Positions 6,888 through 16,215 are shown, counted from the first letter of the stretch. The stretch is 64,000 nt of DNA from Chroococcopsis sp964623815 (GCA_964623815.1 CAZUVR010000013.1:1-64000), one strand, 5' to 3'. Notes: generated by a model from the letters alone, not told the origin. Translations and numbers: made by a program.

Positions 6888-9401
6888 TCAGACTTTAAAT
6901 TGAGAGACGTTGCTGGCGAGATTGCGGGCGGTATCGAGGAGGTATTCAAAGGAATCGGATACCTCTTGAGCGGATGACATGGTGTTATCGCTCAATTCGG
7001 CCACATCGGTCATCAGTTCCCGCACCATCTCGCCGCTTTGTGCTTGTTGGCCCGTCACCCCGGCGATGGCAGTAATCAAATTATTTATCTGTTCGCTGGC
7101 GTAGGTAATCTGATTCAATCCCCTGCGAGTCTCTTCGAGAAGGCTGGCACCGATAGTTACCTGTTGAGTACCAGCTTCCATAGTGGCCGCCACTTCTTTA
7201 GTACCGAGTTGAATATTGTTGACGAGGGCCGATATTTCGGCGGTGGCTTCTGCTGACTGAGCCGCCAGGGTACGGACTTCATCGGCGATTACCGCGAAAC
7301 CTCTACCCTCTTCTCCGGCTCTAGCAGCCTCGATCGAGGCTTTCAGGGCTAGTAAGTGAGTTTGGGCGGCGAAGCGGCTGATCAATCCCACCACCTTAGA
7401 GATTTTCTCTCCCGATTCGGCCAGGAAGGCGATCTTTTGCGCCGTCTGTCCGACGCTGTCTTGAATTGCCATCATCCCCTCGACGCTCTGATTCATAAGC
7501 TCTTCTGCAGACCTCACCGTGCCGAGATTCTCTTCTACCGTAGCCAGGGCTTGGGCCGCATTGTTGCCCACTAGAAGCATCGATTCTACCATCTCCGCCA
7601 CCCGCTCTAGAGCGCTCTCGATTTCCATCTTCTGCCTCGTGGCTTTGCCGTTGAGAGAGCCGATCGCCTCTTCTGCTTTCAAACTCGTCTCGGTTAAATG
7701 TTCCGTTACCTCCTGTATATCGACTACCAGTTTCCGCAGGCTTTCGATCGTGGAGTTATAGGAGTCGGCTATAGTACCGATCTCGTCGTCGGTAACGCTG
7801 GCCCGAATCGTTAAATCACCGTTACGCAGGGGGTCTATCTCCATCAATAGAGCGATCGCCCTCTGTTGCATCCGTTCTCGCTCTTGCTGTTGTTGCGCTT
7901 GAATCGCTTTTTGTTCTTCAATCAGGGCGAGCTTCTCTAAACAGGTGCCGAGTAGGGTGGCTAGTTGGGCTAAAAAGTTTATCTCCGCTTCTTCCCAGTG
8001 ATGGGGCCCTCGGCATATATGGCAGATTAACAAACCGTATAACTCCCCAGAGATGACTATCGGGGTGACGAGGTTGGCTTTTACCCCCAAGGGCGCTAAT
8101 TGTTTCAGGTGACACTCTGTCAAACCGGCGTTAAAAATATCGTCGGTGGCTTTCACCCGCCCCTGACGGTAATAATCCACGTATCTTTCAGCGAAACAGG
8201 GATCGGCGATGCGTACATTCAAGGCTACAGGATATTTTTCATCTACCGATTCGGTGATGATCGTTCCCTGCCAATTCTCATCGAAGCGGTAGACAATTGC
8301 GCGATCGCTACCGATGCCTGCTCGCGCCCCTTCAACCACTTTCTCCAGTAATAAAGATTCGTCTTCGATCTTGGAAATATTGAGGGTGAGCTTTTTGAGA
8401 GTAGCGGCGAGGCGGTTTTCTAAAACCGCCAGTTCTTGCGCTCTCTTCCTCTGCTGTTTGACTACTATGTGTTCCGCCCACTGTTTGAGGAAATTGATTT
8501 CCGTCTCTTGCCATTCCCTAGGGCCACTACATTGATGAGCCACGATCGATCCGTAGTTAGATATAGGGATCGTCACGTAAGCTCTGATCTGTAAGCGAAA
8601 ATTCTCGGGAGTTTTCGGGTTATTGGATATAATTTGGGTTTCCCCCATACGGTAATTGAGTCGCTCGATCTTGGCGCTGAGATAGGGGGGATTCACCGCC
8701 TCGTAGGATACCATCCCCCGGCCTTCACCTACGAATTCGTAGATTAACAAACGATCGACCCCTAATATAGCCCGGGCTTTCTTCACCGATGCCTCTAATA
8801 GTTCGGGAATATTCTCATTTCCTTCAATGCCGTTGCCGGAGGCACGCGAAGCTATCCATGAGTTGATGAAACGGGACATTTCCTCCGCCGCTTGATTGAC
8901 TTTTTCCTGTTCTGCCAGTCTCGCGGTCATTTTTTCCAATTTGTAGCCGATCTGCTCGAATTCATCCTCTTGTAACAGACTTTTCGGTAGTGGTTCGCTC
9001 CACCTGGCATCACGCAGCTTATCCTGTAATCCCCTGACTTTCCCTTTAAAGGACTGTTGCATGAGAAAGGCCAGTACCGGTAATAGGGCACCGATCGACC
9101 CTGCCATCAGTCCGTTAGTGATCAGACTGCTGCGGATGCTTTGCTCGATCTGAGTTTGGGAGGGGCTACTCGTTCGGTTGAGGCTCTCGGTAAGATTGCC
9201 GTACATAATATTAGCGCCGATGACACCTATGCCTGTCGCGGCCAGCATGGTCATTAGTGTCATCAACCAGCCTCGTCTCTCCCAGGGGGTTCTGCTCACT
9301 TCTTGCTCCGCTAGAATTATCGGTGCGGGAGAACGAACCACCGTCGGCGATGGTGCGTTTAAATCGGGTACTTTGGCTTTTGGGGGTACTTGGGTATCCA
9401 T
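6888..9401 (-). CDS. Methyl-accepting protein with two GAF domains, the second a predicted DXCF cyanobacteriochrome
   Basis: An 837-residue receptor. Two membrane segments (about residues 46-66 and 93-115) enclose only a short periplasmic loop, so sensing is likely cytoplasmic. GAF1 lies at about 200-310 and GAF2 at about 345-490. A HAMP-like/coiled-coil region is followed by an MCP signalling hairpin whose tip is near residues 690-715 (EARAGEEGRGFAVIADEVR region). GAF2 has DPCF with Cys402 and the bilin motif Cys430-His431, spaced 28 residues, as in blue/green DXCF cyanobacteriochromes such as PixJ. GAF1 lacks both motifs. It sits 20 bases after the larger MCP in the same operon. Confidence 0.87.
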   Translation of the reverse strand: MDTQVPPKAKVPDLNAPSPTVVRSPAPIILAEQEVSRTPWERRGWLMTLMTMLAATGIGVIGANIMYGNLTESLNRTSSPSQTQIEQSIRSSLITNGLMAGSIGALLPVLAFLMQQSFKGKVRGLQDKLRDARWSEPLPKSLLQEDEFEQIGYKLEKMTARLAEQEKVNQAAEEMSRFINSWIASRASGNGIEGNENIPELLEASVKKARAILGVDRLLIYEFVGEGRGMVSYEAVNPPYLSAKIERLNYRMGETQIISNNPKTPENFRLQIRAYVTIPISNYGSIVAHQCSGPREWQETEINFLKQWAEHIVVKQQRKRAQELAVLENRLAATLKKLTLNISKIEDESLLLEKVVEGARAGIGSDRAIVYRFDENWQGTIITESVDEKYPVALNVRIADPCFAERYVDYYRQGRVKATDDIFNAGLTECHLKQLAPLGVKANLVTPIVISGELYGLLICHICRGPHHWEEAEINFLAQLATLLGTCLEKLALIEEQKAIQAQQQQERERMQQRAIALLMEIDPLRNGDLTIRASVTDDEIGTIADSYNSTIESLRKLVVDIQEVTEHLTETSLKAEEAIGSLNGKATRQKMEIESALERVAEMVESMLLVGNNAAQALATVEENLGTVRSAEELMNQSVEGMMAIQDSVGQTAQKIAFLAESGEKISKVVGLISRFAAQTHLLALKASIEAARAGEEGRGFAVIADEVRTLAAQSAEATAEISALVNNIQLGTKEVAATMEAGTQQVTIGASLLEETRRGLNQITYASEQINNLITAIAGVTGQQAQSGEMVRELMTDVAELSDNTMSSAQEVSDSFEYLLDTARNLASNVSQFKV
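8822..8853. repeat. Short dispersed repeat copy in the GAF-MCP gene
   Basis: Second copy of the repeat at 4952-4983, one mismatch. It encodes IASRASGNGIEG at residues 183-193 of the 837-residue MCP, just before GAF1. Both copies lie in the same frame and orientation. Confidence 0.75.
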
Positions 9402-9421
9402 ATTTTTAGGAGTAAGGGGGG

Positions 9422-12400
9422 TTATTTGATCTTGAACTGACGGACGCTTTCTTGTAAGTTAAGGGCTACCTGTAGCAGTTGTTTGAAGGAATCTGACACT
9501 TGGGCCGCTTCCTGGGATGTTTTATCGGAAATCGTCGCTACTTCCGTCATGGTTTCCGTCACTACCTGGGAGGTTTGTGATTGCTCTACTGCGGCTCTGG
9601 CGATCGCTTCTACCAGTTCGTTGATCTGAATACTGACGGCGGTGATCTGGTTCAGGCTCTTACGGGTTTCGTCCACTAATTTGGTGCCCAATACTACCTG
9701 TTCCGTCCCTGCTTCCATCGCGGCTACCACATCGTTTGTCTCCGCTTGGATGCTCGCCACCAGCTCTTCGATCTCCGCCGTCGCTTCCGCCGATTGCCGC
9801 GCCAGAGAGCGCACCTCATCCGCTACCACTGCGAACCCCCGCCCTTCTTCACCTGCATGGGCCGCCTCGATCGAGGCGTTCAGGGCGAGTAGGTTGGTCT
9901 GATCCGCGAAACTGCCGATCAGGTTCACTACCTTAGAAATTTTCTGGGATGATTCCCCTAATCTCTTGACTTTTTTCGCTGTTTCTGCTACTGTTTCGCG
10001 GATGGCCATAATTCCGTCTACTGTTCGGTTCATCGCCATTTCCCCGGCTTCTACGGTTTGCGTGGCTTGGATTACCGCGGCTTCCGCCTGTTCGGCGTTA
10101 GCCGCCACCGCCTGAATCGATTCACTCATATTCTGAATCTGTTCCAGAGCCTGATTGATATTCTGCGCCTGTACGAGAGCGTCTTCGCTGAGGTTCCGCA
10201 CCGCAGCTTCGTTGTAGTTCGTGGTTCCCGCCAGTTGGCTCGATGCGTTCTGTACCTGGGCGACGATTTTCCTTAAGTTCTCGATCGTAGCGTTGTAAGA
10301 GTCGGCGATCGTACCGATCTCATCTTCGGTTACTTTCGCCCGGATGGTCAAATCACCCCGGCTGACAGGATCTACTTCCATCAGTAGCTCTAGGGCGCGG
10401 CGCTGGATCTGCTCTTTAGCGTAGCGCTGTTCTTTTTCCGCCTGTTTCTGTTGCTCTAACAGATCTGTTCTCTCTAGCGCCAAGCCTAACTGAGTCGCCA
10501 CCTGGGAAAAGAAATCGATCTCGCCCTGTTGCCAGTAACGGGGGGCACTACATTGATGGGCGATCAATAACCCTAATAGTTCCCCTTTATGGATGATCGG
10601 AGCCACTAGATTCGCCTTGACCTCAAACGGCTCCAATTGTTTCAGGTGGCAGGGAGTCAAACCGGCTTCCTTGATGTTGGGGGTACTCTGCACCCTTCCG
10701 GCGCGGTATTTCTCCACGTAATGCTCGGCGAAACAGGGATCGGCTATCTGCGCTCCGATAGCTTTGGGAAAGCGATTATCCACCGATTCGTGAATGATCG
10801 TACCCGACCAATCGGGGTCAAATCTATAGACGATAACTCGATCGGTTTTCAAAGCTTTGCGTAATTCCTGCATGGTGACTTCAAATACACTATCGGAACT
10901 GAGGGCGGCAGCTATCTTCAACACTGTATCTTTAAGTAAACCCGCCCGGCGACTGTCTTCCTTCCTCGATTCTTCGATATAGAAACGATCGAGCGCCAAA
11001 CTGGTTTGTTCTGCTAGTCTTTGAGCGAAATTTACCTCGCCCGTCGTCCATTGGCGGGGGCGATCGCAACTATGGACGATCATCAAGCCGTATAATTTGC
11101 CCTGAAAACGTATCGGGACACTGACGCTGGCTTTGATCGTCAATCTCTGTAATAATCCCAGGTGATCTGGATGCAATTTTTCCTCTGACACATCGTTGAT
11201 CACCCTGATCTGTCCCTCCCGATAAGCATCTAGCATCGCTTTCGGGATACAAGGATCGGCTAAATCCTCCTGTAGGGCGCTCGTATAGCCCGATTCTACC
11301 GATTCGTGGCTGATCACACCGCTGCGATCCTGATTAAGCCAATAAATGACCGCCCTCTGTGCTTCTAGCAAAGTTCTCAACCCCTCAAGAGATTTATTGA
11401 ACAGTAAAGTTTTTAATTCTTCTTGCGAGGAGTCAGAAGTATCCTCTATTATCATGCTACCAATTTCCGCTAAGAAATTAGCCTGTTCCGTTGCTTTTGA
11501 TTGTTCTTCCAAAACTGTCTTTAAGCGTTGGGTCATAGAATTAATATTCGATCCCAACATGGCTAACTCATCGCCGCTTTCGATCTCTATCCTGGTGTCT
11601 AGATCCCCTTCTTCGATCCTGCGTACCACTGTCGCCATCTTGCGTACTGGACGGGTGGCCTTATCGGCTAACAGCCAGGCCGAACCAGCAACAGCGGCGG
11701 CGGCGCTCAACCCCAGAAGCGGTATCAGTCCCAACCATTGAGAAGATTTCAAGGCGATCGATTTCGGTTGAGTTACCGCTACCATCCAATCCTGCCCGTC
11801 TTTGACTCCGAAGGCGGAAACCTCCGAGAAGCCCACAAGAGTGCTTTGACCTTTATGGGTTTGTACTAAGCTCTCGGTTTCCCCTCCTTTTTTCTGTAAA
11901 ACGGCGCGGTTAACGTTGGGAAATTCTTCGTTAAAGGCGTTGCCCAGATCTTTCGTTTGGTTCGTGGCTACGATGTTGCCGGCAGTATTGAAAAGGTAAT
12001 AGGATTGTTGTTCTTTGTCCTTGATGTTATTGAATTGGTTGTCCAATGATGCCAGAGGAATTCTGCCCGCCAGTACCGATATTATCTGACCGCTATTAGA
12101 ATCTCTCACTGGTACGGCGACAACGAAGCTAGAAGCCTCGGACTCTTTGCCGTATTGAGGTTCACTGATCACTGTTTTTCCGGTTTTCAAGACTTTCGGC
12201 GTAAATTCCTGTCCTATGAGTTGATTTTCTATCGTCGTACCACCGGAAGCGGCCATAAGCGCACCGTTGGGAGCGTATAGGGCGATACTTTTGTAATAGG
12301 GTTGGTTATTGCGATAATTATTGAGGATGACGCTCCGGTCGGCGTTGGAGATGAGGGGGCGTACTTTGGGGTTACTAAAACTTTCGTGCTGTGCCAGGGA

Positions 12401-12763
12401 ATTCATATCTGTACCCCGCTCCCCTACGAACCCCTGTAAGCGATCGCTCAGTTCCGCCGCCTGTATTCCTATTCGCTCCTTCACCTGCCTATCGATAATA
12501 TTTTGAGCGATGGCGTAGGCGCTCACAGTTACTACGGCTACTGGTATCAAACCCATCAATAGAGCCGCAGTAGCAGCTTTAGAACGTAAGCTTTTGTCGC
12601 CGCCCGAAGAGTAGCTCTTGTCTAGGGAAGAGACAAGGGGGGGGACAGGGGGAGGGGCGATCGTATTCTCTTCAGGAAGGGCTAAGGGCGGTAGTTCTTC
12701 TAAGACTGGAGGCTGCGAATTTTCTGGAGTCTCCGGGGTAGGCTTGGGGGAAGTCTGAGTCAT
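9422..12763 (-). CDS. PixJ-like methyl-accepting photoreceptor with Cache and two GAF domains
   Basis: A 1113-residue receptor and the first gene of the chemotaxis operon. A Pro-rich N-terminus precedes a membrane segment (about 64-88), a large extracytoplasmic double-Cache-like domain (about 90-335), a second membrane segment (345-365), HAMP (about 366-420), GAF1 (about 440-590), GAF2 (about 615-765), a linker, and an MCP signalling hairpin (tip EAAHAGEEGRGFAVVADEVR region). GAF2 has DPCF with Cys677 and the canonical bilin Cys705-His706, exactly 28 residues apart, as in DXCF cyanobacteriochromes. GAF1 has DPCI but lost the second cysteine. Likely a blue/green light receptor steering type IV pilus motility; the wavelength is not readable from sequence. 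Confidence 0.88.
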   Translation of the reverse strand: MTQTSPKPTPETPENSQPPVLEELPPLALPEENTIAPPPVPPLVSSLDKSYSSGGDKSLRSKAATAALLMGLIPVAVVTVSAYAIAQNIIDRQVKERIGIQAAELSDRLQGFVGERGTDMNSLAQHESFSNPKVRPLISNADRSVILNNYRNNQPYYKSIALYAPNGALMAASGGTTIENQLIGQEFTPKVLKTGKTVISEPQYGKESEASSFVVAVPVRDSNSGQIISVLAGRIPLASLDNQFNNIKDKEQQSYYLFNTAGNIVATNQTKDLGNAFNEEFPNVNRAVLQKKGGETESLVQTHKGQSTLVGFSEVSAFGVKDGQDWMVAVTQPKSIALKSSQWLGLIPLLGLSAAAAVAGSAWLLADKATRPVRKMATVVRRIEEGDLDTRIEIESGDELAMLGSNINSMTQRLKTVLEEQSKATEQANFLAEIGSMIIEDTSDSSQEELKTLLFNKSLEGLRTLLEAQRAVIYWLNQDRSGVISHESVESGYTSALQEDLADPCIPKAMLDAYREGQIRVINDVSEEKLHPDHLGLLQRLTIKASVSVPIRFQGKLYGLMIVHSCDRPRQWTTGEVNFAQRLAEQTSLALDRFYIEESRKEDSRRAGLLKDTVLKIAAALSSDSVFEVTMQELRKALKTDRVIVYRFDPDWSGTIIHESVDNRFPKAIGAQIADPCFAEHYVEKYRAGRVQSTPNIKEAGLTPCHLKQLEPFEVKANLVAPIIHKGELLGLLIAHQCSAPRYWQQGEIDFFSQVATQLGLALERTDLLEQQKQAEKEQRYAKEQIQRRALELLMEVDPVSRGDLTIRAKVTEDEIGTIADSYNATIENLRKIVAQVQNASSQLAGTTNYNEAAVRNLSEDALVQAQNINQALEQIQNMSESIQAVAANAEQAEAAVIQATQTVEAGEMAMNRTVDGIMAIRETVAETAKKVKRLGESSQKISKVVNLIGSFADQTNLLALNASIEAAHAGEEGRGFAVVADEVRSLARQSAEATAEIEELVASIQAETNDVVAAMEAGTEQVVLGTKLVDETRKSLNQITAVSIQINELVEAIARAAVEQSQTSQVVTETMTEVATISDKTSQEAAQVSDSFKQLLQVALNLQESVRQFKIK

Positions 12764-12862
12764 GAATTCAACCTCTAGGAATTTTTCCGTCTTTGAGAAT
12801 GTTCGTTACAGACTTATTTTTCCCCTTGCGCGGCATAAACTAACACCCCGATTGATATTTCG

Positions 12863-14197
12863 TTACAGGGTAAAGGCAAAATCCTCGACTAACATCCCCG
12901 GCATTAAATAGCCTCCTAAAGCTCTTTGCTCGTAGGTGCCTGTTTCCGGTATGAACTCCCTGAAATCTGTAACGCCGATTAAGTTATCGCCTAAAAAATT
13001 ATAGAGACTTTCATCAAAGCGCATATCTTTAATCGGCGCTATTATTTCTCCTTTTTCTACCCAGAAACAAGCGTAGCGGGTCATACCCGTAATTCTCCCT
13101 CCCGTCTGGTCACTCCAGTTAAGATAGTGCAAATTGGCGAGATATAAACCGGTATCTAAGGTTTTAAGAATCGAATCTTTTGTTAATGTCCCTGCCTCTA
13201 CTTCCGGTGCCCTCAATCCTTCTCCCGATGAGGCTCCATTGGACTGTAAACCATATTCTTTTGCGGTACGGCTACTAACTAATGTATTAATTAATTCTCC
13301 CTCTACGATCAGTGGTAATTCTAATTCTGACATCTCGCCTAATTCGTTAAATCTCGGTACATTTCCCCCCGCAAAATTTTCTTTTAAAGTAAACAGTTGA
13401 GAAAGTTTTTTACCAGCTCGCAATTTATTTAAAGCGCTTCCTCCGCTACGCAGGGAAGATTCACTGATAGCTCCCCAAGATAGCATCCCGATCAGGTGTC
13501 CGACGGCTTCGGGGGCGAAGTAGGTGCGGTACTTACCGGGTTCGAGGGGATAGATATTACTATCTAATTTTTGCAACTGACCGATCGATTCTTTGATCTG
13601 CTTTTCGTACTCATCTTGATTCCAAAATCGACCGGCGAAAATAGATTTCACGGCTTTTTCGGAGGGAGCAATTAGGGAATAATCGAGGAAGTAACTATCG
13701 GTGGCGAACCAGTGTTTTTGTCCCGCCGAATTAGCGTTAGCCCGAATTATCCTACCCCCCGCGTACAACCCGGTAAAATCTAAATTCTCGGTGACGGAGA
13801 GGATGGAATCGATCGCGCTTTCTGGGTTCAATACCTTTCCTGCGTACACTTCGTGACTCGATCCCTGATTGCCCGGCAGTACTATATAAGGATCTAGGGG
13901 CAGTTGCTGCACTTCTTGCCTGAGATATTCCAGGTTATCGAGGGCATTAGCCGTATCTACCCCTATATCGCCGCGTAAGGGGAAACTGGCGTAGGCAGTG
14001 CGATCGTTCTGGATAAATTTGATGGTCAAATTCGCATCGATTACCATTCCCGTCTGTCTAACTCGGGCGCGGTTAAAGCGGATAAATTGACTCTCTTCTC
14101 CCGATAGTTGCAAGATCAGATATTCTCCGCTACGGAGCTGCTCCATCAACACTGTGTTTAAGGAGTTGAATACGCTCTCGATCTGTTCTAATTTCAT
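12863..14197 (-). CDS. TldD/PmbA-family protein, TldE-like subunit
   Basis: A 444-residue member of the TldD/PmbA (U62 peptidase) family. In other bacteria TldD and TldE form a heterodimeric metalloprotease that trims peptides. This protein lacks the HExxxH zinc motif found in its neighbour, as expected for the non-catalytic TldE/PmbA partner. It starts directly behind the TldD stop (14198), so the two are surely co-transcribed and probably translated at a fixed ratio. A cytoplasmic enzyme; no signal peptide is seen. The native substrate in cyanobacteria is not known. Confidence 0.82.
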   Translation of the reverse strand: MKLEQIESVFNSLNTVLMEQLRSGEYLILQLSGEESQFIRFNRARVRQTGMVIDANLTIKFIQNDRTAYASFPLRGDIGVDTANALDNLEYLRQEVQQLPLDPYIVLPGNQGSSHEVYAGKVLNPESAIDSILSVTENLDFTGLYAGGRIIRANANSAGQKHWFATDSYFLDYSLIAPSEKAVKSIFAGRFWNQDEYEKQIKESIGQLQKLDSNIYPLEPGKYRTYFAPEAVGHLIGMLSWGAISESSLRSGGSALNKLRAGKKLSQLFTLKENFAGGNVPRFNELGEMSELELPLIVEGELINTLVSSRTAKEYGLQSNGASSGEGLRAPEVEAGTLTKDSILKTLDTGLYLANLHYLNWSDQTGGRITGMTRYACFWVEKGEIIAPIKDMRFDESLYNFLGDNLIGVTDFREFIPETGTYEQRALGGYLMPGMLVEDFAFTL

Positions 14198-15637
14198 CTA
14201 ATCTACCCCGCCGAATACTTCTACATTCTCGAACCGACACACCGGAGAAGCGTGCCCGACTCTAATCGCCTGATTGGGTTCGCCTTTACCGCAGTAGGGT
14301 GTACCGTAGATGCCGGTCGTAGAGCGATCGCCCACCGCTTTTAAAGAGCGCCAGAAGGGATTAGTAACACCGCGATAATTGGGATTACGTAGCGTTTTAG
14401 TCAGTCGCCCGTTTTCGATAAGACGGGCGTATTCACAGCCGAATTGAAATTTATTGCGGTAATCGTCGATCGACCAAGAGCGATTCGATTCCATATACAC
14501 GCCATGCTCTATATCGGCTATCATATCGGCAAAACTGGTGTCACCTGGTTCAAGATTGAGGTTAGCCATGCGATCGATCGGGGGGCGATTCCAGGAACAG
14601 GAGCGGAAATTAGCCACACCTGGTATTCCTGTACGCTCCTGACTTTCTAATCCGCCCAAACCCCGAATCAATATACCCTCTTTGATCAGATATTGCCGCT
14701 CGGCTTTGAATCCTCCATCGTCGAAGGCATAACTGGCGAACTCTGAAGGCACGGTAGGGTCAAAGGTGACGTTCATCAAGGGAGAGCCGTAGACTAAATT
14801 ACCAAAGTCGGATATTTTGACGAAACTGGAGCCGGCATAGTTGCGCTCATCACCGAGAATTCGGTCTAGTTCTAGAGGGTGCCCGATGCTCTCATGAATC
14901 TGTAGCATCATCTGATCTGGAGCGAGAACGAGGTTAGTGGTGGTGGTGGGGCATTGCTCGGCTGCGAGCAATTCTAAAGCCTGTTGTCCTATGATTTGCG
15001 CTCTCTCTAAGGTGGTTTCGGGGTCTAGTAATTCTAAGCCTGCCTGATAGCATCGGGCTAACATACCGTTATCGCTACGTTTCTGTACGATCGGCCCGTC
15101 CATCGCCGTAGCTGAGTAGTCGGTGGACACTAAATAATAGTGCTGGAATATATCGGAACCGTTACTACTGACGAGCTGTTGCTCTATTTCCGTCGTCTGT
15201 GCCATCGCTCGGGTTTTTACAATCTTATCGTCGGCTTTGAGGGACTGACAGACTTTGATCAATATATCGTTAATCTCTCCCGCTCCTAAATAATCGAGGG
15301 GTTTTTGAAAGGGAGAATTATAGTTTCCCGATGCTTGCGGGCGTACCGAATTATTAAATTTATGGATAGCCCATCGAGAGGCGGCTAAAGCCTGTTGTCG
15401 AGCGATTTGCGCCGCCTGTTGAATACTGTCGAAGTCGAGGCGATTAGTAGCGCTATAACCGAATTGACCGTTAACTAAGACTTCTATCATTACCCCCTCG
15501 CTGATGTTTCTACCGTTACCCTGGGGTTTCTCATCTCTGACATGACGAGTTGTATTGATTTCCTTTACGTAGCGCAGTCCCACCCAATCGGCATCGAGGG
15601 ACAAGTCATTCAGGGTTTGTTTGAGGTTGAGTTCCAT
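14198..15637 (-). CDS. TldD-like zinc metalloprotease subunit
   Basis: A 479-residue TldD-family protein with the zinc motif HESIGH in the centre (about residue 238), followed by a conserved segment LELDRILGDERNYAGSSFV, both hallmarks of catalytic TldD. The C-terminal part has the glycine-rich metal-site region (GHASPVCRFENVEVFGGVD end). It is the first gene of the tldD-tldE pair. Upstream lies a 276-base intergenic region shared with the divergent psaC; it holds a heptamer repeat (15760-15790). Confidence 0.84.
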   Translation of the reverse strand: MELNLKQTLNDLSLDADWVGLRYVKEINTTRHVRDEKPQGNGRNISEGVMIEVLVNGQFGYSATNRLDFDSIQQAAQIARQQALAASRWAIHKFNNSVRPQASGNYNSPFQKPLDYLGAGEINDILIKVCQSLKADDKIVKTRAMAQTTEIEQQLVSSNGSDIFQHYYLVSTDYSATAMDGPIVQKRSDNGMLARCYQAGLELLDPETTLERAQIIGQQALELLAAEQCPTTTTNLVLAPDQMMLQIHESIGHPLELDRILGDERNYAGSSFVKISDFGNLVYGSPLMNVTFDPTVPSEFASYAFDDGGFKAERQYLIKEGILIRGLGGLESQERTGIPGVANFRSCSWNRPPIDRMANLNLEPGDTSFADMIADIEHGVYMESNRSWSIDDYRNKFQFGCEYARLIENGRLTKTLRNPNYRGVTNPFWRSLKAVGDRSTTGIYGTPYCGKGEPNQAIRVGHASPVCRFENVEVFGGVD

Positions 15638-15759
15638 GTATTAATAAAGTTCGATCGCTTTCTAGTAGTAGTGAGAAAAGAGTTAGCATAGCCAGAGCAA
15701 TAACCCCTCACTTCTCAGCGCTCTTGACTCACTTTATCTATTCTAAACCCGTTTTTTAT

Positions 15760-15790
15760 CCCGATTCCCAACTCCCGATTCCCAACTCCC
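15760..15790. repeat. Heptanucleotide repeat (CCCGATT / CCCAACT)
   Basis: Four head-to-tail 7-base units alternate CCCGATT and CCCAACT twice, followed by CCC. It lies in the 276-base divergent spacer between tldD and psaC. This matches the class of short tandemly repeated repetitive (STRR) heptamers known from cyanobacteria. Related units occur at 43917-43933, 51369-51438 and 58013-58040. Confidence 0.75.
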
Positions 15791-15913
15791 CCCATAAGTG
15801 TTACAGAGTTTGAAGTTATATCACTAATTAGAGGAGAGATAGATAACTGTGCTGTAAACTAGCCCATAAACCCGAAATTTAACAAGGAGAACACTCAGTA
15901 AGGAGTTAACTAA

Positions 15914-16159
15914 ATGTCTCATAACGTTAAAATTTACGATACTTGTATTGGTTGCACCCAGTGCGTTCGCGCTTGCCCGACAGATGTATTGGAAATGGTG
16001 CCCTGGGATGGCTGTAAAGCCGCTCAAATCGCATCTTCTCCCCGTACTGAAGACTGCGTAGGTTGTAAGCGTTGCGAAACTGCTTGCCCCACAGACTTCC
16101 TGAGTATCCGTGTTTATCTCGGTGCCGAAACTACCCGCAGTATGGGTTTAGCCTACTAA
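15914..16159 (+). CDS. psaC: Photosystem I iron-sulfur protein PsaC
   Basis: An 81-residue protein nearly identical to the universal PsaC. It carries the terminal FA and FB [4Fe-4S] clusters on the stromal side of photosystem I and passes electrons to ferredoxin. Both CxxCxxCxxxCP motifs are intact (residues 11-21 and 48-58), and the C-terminal GAETTRSMGLAY is canonical. It has a GGAG-type ribosome site in AGGAGTTAACTA just upstream of the ATG. It is monocistronic, as usual in cyanobacteria, and ends before a perfect palindrome at 16192-16211. Confidence 0.98.
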   Translation: MSHNVKIYDTCIGCTQCVRACPTDVLEMVPWDGCKAAQIASSPRTEDCVGCKRCETACPTDFLSIRVYLGAETTRSMGLAY

Positions 16160-16191
16160 AACCTTCCTTTGCTTTTAGCAAACGGTTTCAG

Positions 16192-16211
16192 AGAGGATCG
16201 ATCGATCCTCT
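16192..16211 (+). terminator. Intrinsic terminator of psaC
   Basis: A perfect 20-base palindrome, AGAGGATCGA followed by its reverse complement, is followed at once by TTTTC. It lies 33 bases after the psaC stop and just before the stop of the convergent AEC permease gene. The T run is on the psaC side, so it should act mainly on psaC transcripts. Confidence 0.75.
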
Positions 16212-16215
16212 TTTT

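Noticed and set aside
9422..12763. GAF1 of both MCPs as additional bilin-binding domains
   Set aside because: GAF1 of the large MCP has DPCI but no CH cysteine, and GAF1 of the smaller one lacks both, so bilin attachment is not expected.
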